Of a DNA stretch of 64,000 nucleotides, positions 1 through 8,669 are shown piece by piece (the first letter of the stretch is position 1; the number at the start of each line of letters is the position of its first letter). Origin of the DNA: SKLM01 sp964514285 (GTDB lineage Bacteria > Chloroflexota > Anaerolineae > B4-G1). Location of the stretch: positions 1 through 64,000 of the forward strand of contig CAZEQC010000012.1 of the NCBI GenBank assembly GCA_964514285.1, in the 5' to 3' direction. Position numbers and translations under genes: made by a program. The notes under the pieces are model-generated. The model searched no databases. It was not told the DNA's origin and worked only from the letters and a program-made list of their open reading frames with translations.

Positions 1-279
1 GTTCCTCTCCTCGTTGACCAGGGACGGGAAGTCCATCTTCACCGTCGAGGACACCTGGCGCACGTGATTCCGCTCCTGCCCGCCAAGTTCGAGGCGCGGG
101 AGCTGGATGTGACGACGCTGGATCTCCAAGACCTTCTTGACCGACGTTCCGAGTTCGAGGCCGATTGGGATCGGCGTCTCAGCTATCTTGTGCACACGCC
201 AGAAGGTAGTGCGTTCGAAAACGTCTGGGAGACGGTCGTTAGCGTCCTTCGCCAAGTTGAGGGACGTTTTGCGCGGTAG
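1..279 (+). CDS. C-terminal end of an unrecognised protein (5' truncated)
   Basis: An open frame enters from the left edge in phase 1 and ends at TAG 277-279, giving about 92 residues. A GTG at 64 could be called as a start, but the frame is open from base 1 and continues with similar composition, so this is most likely the tail of a longer gene. The tail is rich in charged residues with an amphipathic helix-like pattern near its end. I do not recognise the family. The next gene on this strand has its own promoter, so the two are probably separate units. Confidence 0.5.
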   Translation, partial: VPLLVDQGREVHLHRRGHLAHVIPLLPAKFEARELDVTTLDLQDLLDRRSEFEADWDRRLSYLVHTPEGSAFENVWETVVSVLRQVEGRFAR

Positions 280-653
280 ATAACAGAGAGATCCGGCGGG
301 CGATAGCCGGGGGCTACACTATCCCCATCGTGTCGATCACCCACGAACCGACCATGATGGCAACCGCCGCACATCCAGGCACGGCGCAATGGTTGACCCA
401 CTCGGACCAGTGCTGCTCGCGATCTTGATTGGCACGGAAGCGGTAGCTGCCTTCGGAAGCTCTGCCAGGGACCATGCTGTTCACCCCGGCGGTGCCGTTA
501 CGGCTGTGTCGCCTTAGCAGACGCAGACCCGTATACCCTCCTTTGGGCAAGTCTGCAGGATTTGGAATCGGTCCCGTGCGCTTCACGCCCCGGTGGAGGT
601 CGATCTCTATTCTCCCGCATTGACCCGCTGCCAAAGCCCACCCGAACAGTAAC
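280..653. other. Intergenic stretch without a supported gene
   Basis: About 370 bases between the partial gene and the promoter of the next gene. Short frames exist on both strands, but none has a ribosome-binding site, a recognisable motif or a family resemblance. No tRNA-like cloverleaf or strong terminator hairpin was seen. Confidence 0.5.
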
Positions 654-681
654 TTGCAAACGTGTCCATAAGGCGTATACT
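654..681 (+). promoter_or_regulatory. Sigma-70-type promoter for the 728-1747 gene and probably the lysine-degradation genes
   Basis: TTGCAA (654-659) and TATACT (676-681) are separated by 16 bases. The TTG start with a strong Shine-Dalgarno lies about 46 bases downstream. An alternative upstream start at 662 would fall inside this promoter, which supports the later start. Confidence 0.55.
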
Positions 682-727
682 AAGCGCCCTAGAGATATAT
701 CTGATACATTCACCAGGAGGTGTGCCT

Positions 728-1747
728 TTGTCCGTTCAAGAAGCCGCGCTTTATGGCGATCTCGTGCTCTACCTGCGTGATCAGGCAGCTGACCTACTGG
801 CCGGTGAGGACAGCGACCGTGAGGAGCAACAGGAGCACCTCGATCATATCATCCGCGATTGGTTCTTCACGCCACAGGATCGCCTTCACGGCTGTGCCCC
901 ACGCGAGCTGATCTGGGCTGAACAGGGGAGAGTGCCCAATCCCATCCATCCAGAACACCTGGATGAGTTCTTCGTCGGCGATTGTCCCATCTGTCAAGCC
1001 GAGCTAGAGGAGATCAAGGCAGCTATGGAGGCTGACGAGGATCCCGGTTGGCACTGGTACTACGATGACGGGGGTTATCCCTTGATCGCTCGGTACGACC
1101 CTGAGGGGTGGGATGAGTGCTGGGCTGAGATAGAAGCCGACGTGGAGGCATGGCAGACCGACCAAGGCGACACCCCGTCTGAGACCAGCCTTCCTGCAGC
1201 TGAGGCGTATGAGCCTTTCCCTGTCACGTCCGACAAGGCGACGCCCGAGGCGTTCATGGCGCGATTGCGTCAGCCCTGGATCGATCCAAGACTTCATCAA
1301 GCAGCGCAGATGCTGGCGGAACGCCTCGACTGCCCAGAGCCATCCGAGTTCGGCCTCCAATACCGTCGTATCCGCTATGAGGAAGCGCTCTCTCTGCTGG
1401 TCGGCCTGTACGAGCACGGTGTCGACGTGGAGGGGCTCCTCTCTCAGATCGAAGCATTTCCCTATCAATACATCGCCCTCGATTGGCTCAGCCAGCCAGC
1501 CGAGAACGCGGCTTGGCTGGTCGAGATGATAGAACGCGAAGCCGCACAGGGCGGCGAGTCTGACATAGACCGAATGCGCCATCACCGCGACTTCATCTTC
1601 ATGCTCTCACGCATGGTGTCCCCAGGCGCACAGCTCTGGCTTCGGGGATGGCTCGACGCCATAGCCCACGGCGCCATCACCCGTGCTATCGAGGATGACG
1701 AACAGCCATCTCGACCAGGCAACGATCGTCCTGAACACATCGACTGA
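728..1747 (+). CDS. Conserved-looking hypothetical protein with a CxxC motif
   Basis: The protein has 339 residues from a TTG start. AGGAGG lies at 715-720, seven bases upstream of the TTG, and the promoter at 654-681 overlaps the alternative start at 662, so TTG 728 is preferred. It is acidic and rich in Trp and Tyr. The N-terminal third contains a Thr-Pro-Gln/Pro-Arg-Glu-Leu pattern, followed by a Cys-Pro-Ile-Cys pair that could bind metal. There is no signal peptide or membrane segment. I do not recognise a characterised family. The stop is 26 bases before the lysine-ketoglutarate reductase start, which has its own SD, so co-transcription with lysine catabolism is likely. Its role there is unknown. 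Confidence 0.75.
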   Translation: MSVQEAALYGDLVLYLRDQAADLLAGEDSDREEQQEHLDHIIRDWFFTPQDRLHGCAPRELIWAEQGRVPNPIHPEHLDEFFVGDCPICQAELEEIKAAMEADEDPGWHWYYDDGGYPLIARYDPEGWDECWAEIEADVEAWQTDQGDTPSETSLPAAEAYEPFPVTSDKATPEAFMARLRQPWIDPRLHQAAQMLAERLDCPEPSEFGLQYRRIRYEEALSLLVGLYEHGVDVEGLLSQIEAFPYQYIALDWLSQPAENAAWLVEMIEREAAQGGESDIDRMRHHRDFIFMLSRMVSPGAQLWLRGWLDAIAHGAITRAIEDDEQPSRPGNDRPEHID

Positions 1748-1773
1748 CATCAAGAGTCGAGCTAGGAGGATAT

Positions 1774-3084
1774 ATGCCTTCACGTATAGGTATCCGTCGA
1801 GAGGACAAGAGCAAGTGGGAACGCCGTGTGCCTCTCATCCCTGAACACGTCGATCAACTAGAGGAGGAGCACGACATTCAAGTCTGGGTGCAGCCCTCAG
1901 AGATCCGCGCCTTCTCCGATCAAGCCTATCGAGACGTGGGATGCCGGATCACGGAGGACCTCTCGCCCTGTCCCGTCGTCTTCTCCGTCAAGGAGATCCC
2001 CGCGGACTTCTTCGACCCTGGACACACCTACGTCTTCTTCGCGCATGTCATCAAGGGGCAACCCTATAACATGCCTATGCTCCAAGCCTTATTGGACAAG
2101 GGCTGTCAACTGATCGACTATGAGAAGGTCACCGATGAACAGGGTCGCCGTCTGATCTTCTTCGGTCACCACGCCGGGCTGGCCGGCATGATAGACACGC
2201 TCTGGGCCTTGGGACGAAGGTTGGAGTGGGAAGGGATCGCCAGCTCCTTCGCCGACCTGCAGCAGACCTATCAATACGACGACCTCGACCAGGCAAAGGC
2301 TGCCATCTCCAAATTGGGTGAACACATCGCTCACAAAGGACTGCCCGAGCCAATCGCCCCGCTGATCTGTGGTTTTGCCGGATACGGCAACGTGTTCAGC
2401 GGAGCCAACGAGATCATCGAGCTGCTGCCGGTAGAAGAGATCGTCCCCGGAGAGGTTGCCGACGTGGCTCAGAATAGCCCCGTTCGCGACAGGGTATACA
2501 AGGTGGTTTTCAAAGAAGAACACACAGTTTCGCCCCTATCCCCTGACGATGCGTTCCAGCTGCAGGACTACTACGACCATCCGGAGAAATACCACTCCAC
2601 ATTCAATGCATACCTACCTTATCTGACCCTCCTGGTCAATTGCGTCTATTGGGAGGAGAAGTACCCTCGTCTGGTGACCAAACAAGATCTGCGGGAGATC
2701 TACCGGACCTCGAAACAACCCCACCTGCGCGTCATCGGCGACATAAGCTGTGACATCGAAGGAGCTATCGAGGCCACAATCAAGGCAACCGAGCCTGGCG
2801 CCCCGGTCTACGTCTACCATCCCTTCGAGGATCGGGCTATCTCTGGCGTGGGAGGAGAGGGGCCAGTGATTCTGGCCGTCGACATCCTACCCAGCGAACT
2901 CCCTCGTGAAGCCTCGATCTACTTCAGCGGCGTGCTGATGGACTACGTCCCGGCTATCGCCAAGGCTGATTACTCGGTGCCCATCCAGGCCCTGGACCTA
3001 CCGCCGGAGATCAAGCGAGCCATCATCGTCCACCAAGGGGAACTGACGCCGGACTATCGCTACCTTGAGGATCACCTTCCCTAG
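1774..3084 (+). CDS. Lysine-ketoglutarate reductase (saccharopine-forming half of AASS-type enzyme)
   Basis: Predicted to condense L-lysine with 2-oxoglutarate to saccharopine, the first step of saccharopine-type lysine degradation, in the cytosol. The 436 residues follow the N-terminal half of eukaryotic bifunctional aminoadipate-semialdehyde synthase. The N-terminus carries IGIRREDKSKWERRVPL (about residues 5-21), then a FFAH-x-IKGQ segment near 90, an LIDYEK motif near 112 and GHHAGLAGMID near 130. A glycine-rich FAGYGNVFSG near 200 is the Rossmann entry. It belongs to the AlaDH/PNT-like fold. AGGAGG is spaced normally before ATG 1774. The saccharopine dehydrogenase half follows as a separate gene, which supports the call. 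NADH versus NADPH preference cannot be read here. Confidence 0.85.
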   Translation: MPSRIGIRREDKSKWERRVPLIPEHVDQLEEEHDIQVWVQPSEIRAFSDQAYRDVGCRITEDLSPCPVVFSVKEIPADFFDPGHTYVFFAHVIKGQPYNMPMLQALLDKGCQLIDYEKVTDEQGRRLIFFGHHAGLAGMIDTLWALGRRLEWEGIASSFADLQQTYQYDDLDQAKAAISKLGEHIAHKGLPEPIAPLICGFAGYGNVFSGANEIIELLPVEEIVPGEVADVAQNSPVRDRVYKVVFKEEHTVSPLSPDDAFQLQDYYDHPEKYHSTFNAYLPYLTLLVNCVYWEEKYPRLVTKQDLREIYRTSKQPHLRVIGDISCDIEGAIEATIKATEPGAPVYVYHPFEDRAISGVGGEGPVILAVDILPSELPREASIYFSGVLMDYVPAIAKADYSVPIQALDLPPEIKRAIIVHQGELTPDYRYLEDHLP

Positions 3085-3270
3085 TGCTTGTGAGACGTAA
3101 GCCCTCGTTTACACTGTTCTTGTTATCGGATGACTATTCACCGCCTGCTCTCAGCGCTCCTGCCATCTGCGGTGCGAGAGACGAAACTGCCGGATCACAG
3201 ATCGGGCTAGAGCGCCAGAGCCGTCACGTGAATAGCCACCTCGTTACCGTGTTCTAGCCAGGAGGTGCCC

Positions 3271-4584
3271 ATGAAAACCGTTCTCGTCTTTGGTGCCGGA
3301 CTCGTCGCAGGCCCGCTGGTCCACTATTTGCTCGACCATGGCTATCAGGTCACGGTTGCCAGCCGCACGTTGAGCAAGGCCCAGTCGCTGGTCGACCATC
3401 ACCCGCAAGGGAAGGCCATCCAATTCAACATCACAGAAAATGAGGAGCAGCTAGATGATCTGGTCAGCCAAGCCGATTTGGCCGTCAGCCTGCTGCCCTA
3501 CATCTATCACGTCCAAGTCGCGGAGGCGTGCGTCAAGCATCAGCGCCCGCTGGTCACGACCAGCTACGTGAGCGACGAGATGCAGGCGTTGGATCAGCCA
3601 GCCCGCGAAGCCGGCGTGATCCTCCTCAACGAGCTTGGTCTCGATCCCGGCATCGACCATATGTCGGCGATGCACATCATAGACCGAGTCCACGGGGATG
3701 ACGGCGAGATCAAGTCCTTCCGCTCATTCTGTGGTGGCTTACCGGCACCGGAGGCCAACGACAATCCTTTGGGCTACAAGTTCTCCTGGAGCCCACGCGG
3801 GGTGGTGTTGGCCGGTCGTAATGATGCTCGTTACCTGGAGAAGGGACACGTCGTCGATGTGCCCAATGAGCGGCTCTTTGCCACACACTATGTGACCTGG
3901 GTTGAGGGACTGGGTGACTTCGAGGCTTACCCCAATCGCAATGCCCTGCCCTACATCGAGCGTTATGGCATTCCCGAGGCGCACACGATGTATCGGGGCA
4001 CACTACGCAACCTGGGTTGGTGCGACACCATGCAGAAGCTGAATCAACTGGGGTACCTCAGCCTGGAGGAGCGAGACGATCTATCTGGCAAGACGTTCCG
4101 CCAGGTCATGGCAGACCTTCTCGACCAGGGAACCACAGCTGATCTAAGAGAGAACCTGGCACGACAGCTTAACGTCGCCCCCAACGCTTGCGTCATAATG
4201 ACCCTTGAGTGGCTGGGTCTCTTGAAAGACGAGCCGGTGCCAGAGGAGACGACGCTTCTGGACGTGCTCGCCGACCGAATGTTGGAGAAGATGCCCTATC
4301 GTGACGGGGATCGGGATATGGTCGTCTTGGTCCACGAATTTGTAGCCGCGTACGGGGATCGAGAGGAATCCATCAGCTCTACCTTGATCGAATTCGGGGC
4401 ACCCGACGGAACTACAGCGATGGCCCGCACAGTGGGCACGCCCGCAGCCGTCGGCGCGCGGATGATCCTGGAGGAGAGGATCGATCTCGCCGGTGTCCAC
4501 ATCCCGGTCCTGCCAGAGATCTACCAGCCAATTCTCGACGAACTGAAGCGCCTTGGCGTCGCTTTCGAGGAGCGAGTGGCCTGA
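3271..4584 (+). CDS. Saccharopine dehydrogenase (glutamate-forming half)
   Basis: Predicted to oxidise saccharopine to glutamate and 2-aminoadipate semialdehyde, completing the two-step route begun by the gene upstream. The 437-residue protein opens with a Rossmann motif (VFGAGLVAGPL, residues 6-16), followed by an ASRTLSKAQ cofactor-binding loop. It then has the family signature LNELGLDPGIDHM and a substrate-domain segment around PLGYKFSWSPRG. GGAGG at 3261-3265 sits five bases before ATG 3271; a GTG at 3265 overlaps the SD and is unlikely. A 186-base gap separates it from the reductase, so a separate promoter is possible. Its stop TGA and the stop of the opposite-strand peptidase form one TGATCA palindrome. 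Confidence 0.88.
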   Translation: MKTVLVFGAGLVAGPLVHYLLDHGYQVTVASRTLSKAQSLVDHHPQGKAIQFNITENEEQLDDLVSQADLAVSLLPYIYHVQVAEACVKHQRPLVTTSYVSDEMQALDQPAREAGVILLNELGLDPGIDHMSAMHIIDRVHGDDGEIKSFRSFCGGLPAPEANDNPLGYKFSWSPRGVVLAGRNDARYLEKGHVVDVPNERLFATHYVTWVEGLGDFEAYPNRNALPYIERYGIPEAHTMYRGTLRNLGWCDTMQKLNQLGYLSLEERDDLSGKTFRQVMADLLDQGTTADLRENLARQLNVAPNACVIMTLEWLGLLKDEPVPEETTLLDVLADRMLEKMPYRDGDRDMVVLVHEFVAAYGDREESISSTLIEFGAPDGTTAMARTVGTPAAVGARMILEERIDLAGVHIPVLPEIYQPILDELKRLGVAFEERVA

Positions 4585-5337
4585 TCAGTACTCGACGCGC
4601 ACACCCTTGATCCGGCCTAAGGCCCATTCGACCAGCAAGATCAGCAGGACAAAGGGGAGATCGGCGACGATCGTGAAACCATACATGGCTGTCAGCCAAC
4701 GAGTCGCCAGATTGAGAGGTGGGCCCAAACGCTCAAGGATCGCCGGCCCCAACCCCGCGAACCAAGCCAGAGCCGCTGCGATAGCCATGAAGAGAAGGAC
4801 GGGCGTCCAAGACGCCCGGTCCGACTGACTTGGCAGCATGGCGTTGCTGACGGCGAAAATGAGGTAAGCCCAGAGCCAGACGTCGGGGGCCTTGACCATC
4901 TGGATGAAGCGAGTGATCAGACCGGTCCAAGCCCCCTCAACAAACGCTCTCTGCACGCCCCCAATGCCGAAGAACAAGTAGCCAATCAGCAGAATGACAC
5001 CGCTTCCTGTCAGCAGGGGGGCCAGCCCAATCAGACTGGCTCGCACGGGGTCCGTTTCCTCAACGGGCACAAACCCCAATTGGATGCGCTCGTTCTTCAG
5101 CTTGGGGCGAACCGAGACCCGTCCCACACGCACACCGAGGAGCTTAGCTACGAGGGCGTGACTGATTTCGTGGAGGAGAATGCCCGGCATCAGAGGGAGG
5201 GCATAAAGCACCACTGCCATCTCCCGATCACCAGTGAGCAACAACATCGTCCCTTGGAGATGGCGGTGAATCCAGCGCTCAACCAGAAGCAGGAGCGCCA
5301 AGGTCACCGCCAACTCGAACAAGGGAATCCAGCTCAT
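4585..5337 (-). CDS. M50-family (site-2-protease-like) membrane metallopeptidase
   Basis: A 250-residue multi-pass membrane protein. An N-terminal hydrophobic helix is followed by LLHEISHAL (about residue 55), which is the HExxH zinc site embedded in a membrane segment as in site-2 proteases. Further hydrophobic segments occur near 105-125, 155-175, 180-200 and 220-240. The second M50 zinc motif (Asn-x-x-Pro-x-x-x-x-Asp) appears loosely as SNAMLPSQSD near 165. The substrate is unknown; relatives cleave membrane-anchored regulators. The ATG overlaps the tpiA stop by four bases (ATGA), so it is translationally coupled to the glycolytic operon. That link may be only positional. Confidence 0.75.
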   Translation of the reverse strand: MSWIPLFELAVTLALLLLVERWIHRHLQGTMLLLTGDREMAVVLYALPLMPGILLHEISHALVAKLLGVRVGRVSVRPKLKNERIQLGFVPVEETDPVRASLIGLAPLLTGSGVILLIGYLFFGIGGVQRAFVEGAWTGLITRFIQMVKAPDVWLWAYLIFAVSNAMLPSQSDRASWTPVLLFMAIAAALAWFAGLGPAILERLGPPLNLATRWLTAMYGFTIVADLPFVLLILLVEWALGRIKGVRVEY

Positions 5338-6107
5338 TGACCCTTCTGCGCTGCCGTGCCTTTCTTCACAATCTCCGCGAAGTCACGGGCCTTCAAGCTA
5401 GCGCCACCCACCAGTGCGCCGTCGATCTCTGGCTGTGACAGGAACTCAGTAACATTATGTGGTTTGACGCTGCCCCCATACTGGACCCGAATAGTCTCAG
5501 CGACCTCTTCGTCATAGAGATCGGCCAACACACCGCGTACAGCGCGACCGATGATCTCATTGGCGTCCTCGCCGTGGGCCGGCACCCCCGTCCCGATGGC
5601 CCAGATCGGTTCGTAGGCCATCGTGACTAGTCTGGCCTGCTCGGCCGTGACGCCTTTGAAGGCGGCTCGCACCTGCTTGCCGCAGAACGCCTCTGTCTCT
5701 CCGGCCTTGTTCTGCTCCAGGTTCTCCCCAACACACACAATGGGCTTCAGGCCGTGAGCCAGAGCCGCGTGCACCTTCTTGTTGATCCACGCGTCGGGCT
5801 CGTCGAAGAGGGTGCGACGCTCTGAGTGACCAAGGATGACGTAGTCACACAGCCCCTCCAGCATCACGGGACTCACCTCGCCCGTGAAGGCCCCTTCCTC
5901 TTCCCAGTGCATATTCTGTGCGCCAAGGCCGATAACCGAGTCTGCCAGGGCCTCGCGCACAGCCTCCAGAGCCACGAAAGAGGGACAAACAGCCACATCG
6001 CACTCATCGAACGCTCTCAGCTCATCCCTGAGCGACTCGACCAGAGCGACAGCCTCTGCGGTGATCTTGTGCATCTTCCAATTGCCAGCGATAAACGGTC
6101 TACGCAT
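5334..6107 (-). CDS. tpiA: Triosephosphate isomerase
   Basis: Interconverts dihydroxyacetone phosphate and glyceraldehyde 3-phosphate in glycolysis and gluconeogenesis. The 257 residues are normal length. Visible catalytic elements are FIAGNWKMHK with substrate-binding Lys11, the electrophilic His94 in LGHSERR, the base Glu166 in AYEPIWAIGTG (loop 6), and VQYGGSVKP and ALVGGASL phosphate-binding loops near the end. The ATG at 6107 is chosen because the protein begins exactly at the conserved RPFIAGNWKM and GGAGG lies upstream inside the end of pgk. It starts one base after the pgk stop and its own stop overlaps the next gene, so this is a tightly coupled operon. Confidence 0.97.
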   Translation of the reverse strand: MRRPFIAGNWKMHKITAEAVALVESLRDELRAFDECDVAVCPSFVALEAVREALADSVIGLGAQNMHWEEEGAFTGEVSPVMLEGLCDYVILGHSERRTLFDEPDAWINKKVHAALAHGLKPIVCVGENLEQNKAGETEAFCGKQVRAAFKGVTAEQARLVTMAYEPIWAIGTGVPAHGEDANEIIGRAVRGVLADLYDEEVAETIRVQYGGSVKPHNVTEFLSQPEIDGALVGGASLKARDFAEIVKKGTAAQKGQ

Positions 6108-6108
6108 G

Positions 6109-7314
6109 CTACGCCTCCGATCCCTCATCCAACACATCCAACGCCTCCACACCCGGAAGCGCCTTACCTTCCAAGAACTGAAGGCTGGCGCCCCCTCCGG
6201 TAGAGACGTGCGTCATTTGATCGACCAGACCCACTTGCTGCACCGCGGCTGCCGACTCACCCCCGCCAATAATGGTCGTCGCGTCCAGCTCAGCAAGCAG
6301 TCGCGCGACATCGAAAGTCCCGGCGGCAAACGTCGGCATCTCAAACACACCCAGGGGGCCATTCCAGGAGACTGTCTTAGCGTCCCTGAGGGCCGATTCA
6401 AACGTCGAGACAGTCTTGGGTCCGATGTCCAGGATGCGCCACCCGGTGGGGACCTCGTCCGGAGCCACGACCTGCGTCTTAGCGTCGTTGTCGAATGCAT
6501 CAGCGATGACGACATCGACTGGCAGCACCAGCTTCCCGGAGGCTTGGTCGAGAAGTGACTCAGCCGTGTCCATCACATCATCCTCGACCAGGCTGTCCCC
6601 CACCTCGAAGCCCATCGCCTTGAAGAAGGTGTTCGCCATACCTCCTCCAATGAGCACTCGGTCGCATCTTCCCAGCAGACTCTCAATAACAGAGATCTTG
6701 CCGGAGACCTTGGCTCCACCCAGGATGGCGACGAAAGGATGCTCCGGGTCCTCCGCGGCCTTCCCGAGAAGCCGCAGTTCCTTCTCCACCAGCAGCCCGG
6801 CGACTGCTGCCCCGCCTTTCGCGCGCATCGCCTGGGCCACGCCCTCTGTCGAAGCATGGGCACGATGGGCCGTTCCAAAAGCGTCGTTGACATACACGTC
6901 CGCCAAAGCCGCAAGGCTGGCGGCGAAATTCGAATCGTTGGCTTTCTCCTCAGCGTGGAATCGAGTGTTCTCCAGCAGGATCACGTCGCCGGGTTCCATC
7001 GCCTGGACGGCCTCTTCAACCGAGGTGCCGACGCAGTCATCCATCTTCTTCACCGGCTGATCCAGCAACGACGACAACCGTTCGGCCACCGGGTCCATCG
7101 TCAGATCCTCGACGACCTTCCCCTTAGGGCGACCCAGGTGGGACATCAGGATGACAGCAGCCCCGTTGTCGAGCAGATGTCGAATCGTGGGCAGGGCGGC
7201 CTCAATGCGCGTGTCATCGGCCACCGCGCCTTCCTTGAGCGGTACGTTGAAGTCGACGCGCACTAAGACGTGTTTCTCCTGCACATCGATGTCATGAATC
7301 GTCTTTTTGTTCAT
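6109..7314 (-). CDS. pgk: Phosphoglycerate kinase
   Basis: Transfers phosphate between 1,3-bisphosphoglycerate and ADP. The 401 residues match the family length. The N-terminus has LVRVDFNVPL, followed by HLGRPKG and the LENTRFHAEE substrate loop. The C-terminal nucleotide-binding lobe has GGAKVSGK and a terminal TIIGGGESAAA. ATG 7314 has AAGGAGG eight bases upstream; upstream in-frame codons lack an SD. A perfect 12-base inverted repeat (7341-7377) sits 27 bases upstream in the gap-pgk gap. Confidence 0.97.
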   Translation of the reverse strand: MNKKTIHDIDVQEKHVLVRVDFNVPLKEGAVADDTRIEAALPTIRHLLDNGAAVILMSHLGRPKGKVVEDLTMDPVAERLSSLLDQPVKKMDDCVGTSVEEAVQAMEPGDVILLENTRFHAEEKANDSNFAASLAALADVYVNDAFGTAHRAHASTEGVAQAMRAKGGAAVAGLLVEKELRLLGKAAEDPEHPFVAILGGAKVSGKISVIESLLGRCDRVLIGGGMANTFFKAMGFEVGDSLVEDDVMDTAESLLDQASGKLVLPVDVVIADAFDNDAKTQVVAPDEVPTGWRILDIGPKTVSTFESALRDAKTVSWNGPLGVFEMPTFAAGTFDVARLLAELDATTIIGGGESAAAVQQVGLVDQMTHVSTGGGASLQFLEGKALPGVEALDVLDEGSEA

Positions 7315-7340
7315 CGCACCTCCTTGTGAGTCCAACACTT

Positions 7341-7377
7341 GAGTAAGTGAGGCGCCCTTTAGCAACCTCACTTACTC
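7341..7377 (-). repeat. Perfect 12-bp inverted repeat upstream of pgk
   Basis: Arms GAGTAAGTGAGG (7341-7352) and CCTCACTTACTC (7366-7377) are exact reverse complements around a 13-base loop. There is no T tract on either side, so it is a poor intrinsic terminator. It lies between gap and pgk and ends 27 bases before the pgk start. It could be an mRNA-processing or stabilising hairpin that lets gap and pgk be expressed at different levels, or a DNA operator. Confidence 0.6.
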
Positions 7378-7588
7378 CGTTAGGCTTCTTCAATGGCAAC
7401 CATCCACATCTCATTCCTAGCGGATGTCTAAGCGAAGCTTCATCCACGATGTCGGACAGCAGCGCCCATAACCACTTCACGGTCAAGCACTGCACGACCA
7501 GACGCCCTGGCCTAGTCCGCCTGGCGTTTGAGGCGATAGGACGGACGGTTGCCCAGATGTCGTTGAAGGCACTGCCTCCTATGATCCG

Positions 7589-8590
7589 CTACAAGGTCTT
7601 GGCGACTCGCAGACCCTCTCGGATCATCTGGCTGGTGAAGCCCCACTCATTGTCGTACCAGCTCATGATCTTGACCAACGTCCCGTTGACCACCTGGGTC
7701 ATACCCACGTCAACGATCGATGCGTGTGAGTCCCCCACTACGTCCGACGAGACAATCGGGTCCTCGGCGACGCCCAGGATGCCCTTATACTTGTCACTAG
7801 CGGCCTCCTCGCGGAAAATGTCGTTGACTTCCTCAACCGACGTCTCCCGCTCGGTGACGAAGATGATGTCGGAGATGGACCCCACCGGTATGGGCGCCCG
7901 AACCGCAACGCCGTCAAAACGGCCCTGGAGCTCGGGAAGGACCTTGGTGGTGGCGATAGCAGCGCCGGTGGTGGTGGGAACGAAATTGGCTGCCGCAGCC
8001 CGCCCCCTCCGGATCTTCTTGCTGGGCCCGTCGACGATGGCCTGTGTGGAGGTATAGGCGTGAATGGTCGTCATGATAGCGTTCTCCACCCCGATGCGTC
8101 GCTTCATCACTTCCACCACAGGCGTGATGCAATTCGTCGTGCAGCTAGCGCAGGATAGATAGCGGACGGATTCATCCTCGGGGACGTTCACGCCGTGGAC
8201 AATGGTCGGCACACCCTCACTCTTGGCTGGAGCCGAGAGAATGACGAACTTAGCACCCGCCTCAAGGTGTTTCTCCAGGTCCTCCTTCTTTCGGAAGATC
8301 CCGGTGCACTCAAAGACGATGTCTACCTCGCGCTCCTCCCATGGCAGTTGAGTGGGATCTCTTTCCGCGAAGAACTCGTACGCCTCACCATCCACGATGA
8401 GGGCACTCTCCCCTACCTCGACGTCCCGATCATACCGCCCGTAAGCGGTGTCGTACTTGAGGAGATACGCCAGGTTGTCCAGCGGCATGATATCATTGAC
8501 GCCCACCAGATCCAACTCAGGGGTGTCGAGGATGATCTTGAACGCCGCTCGTCCGATTCTTCCGAATCCGTTGATTGCTACTTTCGTCAT
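7589..8590 (-). CDS. gap: Glyceraldehyde-3-phosphate dehydrogenase, type I
   Basis: Oxidatively phosphorylates glyceraldehyde 3-phosphate to 1,3-bisphosphoglycerate. The 333 residues have the NAD-binding GFGRIGR (8-14) and Asp33 in VND, which favours NAD over NADP. The catalytic SCASCTTNC places the nucleophile at Cys150, and a C-terminal WYDNEWGFT is present. AAAGGAG precedes ATG 8590. The gene is third-type neighbour in a minus-strand run: yvcK 79 bases upstream, and pgk 274 bases downstream beyond the inverted repeat. It is full length with no unusual residue seen. Confidence 0.97.
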   Translation of the reverse strand: MTKVAINGFGRIGRAAFKIILDTPELDLVGVNDIMPLDNLAYLLKYDTAYGRYDRDVEVGESALIVDGEAYEFFAERDPTQLPWEEREVDIVFECTGIFRKKEDLEKHLEAGAKFVILSAPAKSEGVPTIVHGVNVPEDESVRYLSCASCTTNCITPVVEVMKRRIGVENAIMTTIHAYTSTQAIVDGPSKKIRRGRAAAANFVPTTTGAAIATTKVLPELQGRFDGVAVRAPIPVGSISDIIFVTERETSVEEVNDIFREEAASDKYKGILGVAEDPIVSSDVVGDSHASIVDVGMTQVVNGTLVKIMSWYDNEWGFTSQMIREGLRVAKTL

Positions 8591-8669
8591 TGTTCCTTTT
8601 CTCCTTTACTTATTATTGTGCTATCGGTCAAACTGCCGCAATGGGCAGTGAACGCCGATCCATCGATGG

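Noticed and set aside
314..634. 106-residue minus-strand frame in the first intergenic region
   Set aside because: No SD, no motif, and it overlaps the area leading into a plus-strand promoter; treated as chance.
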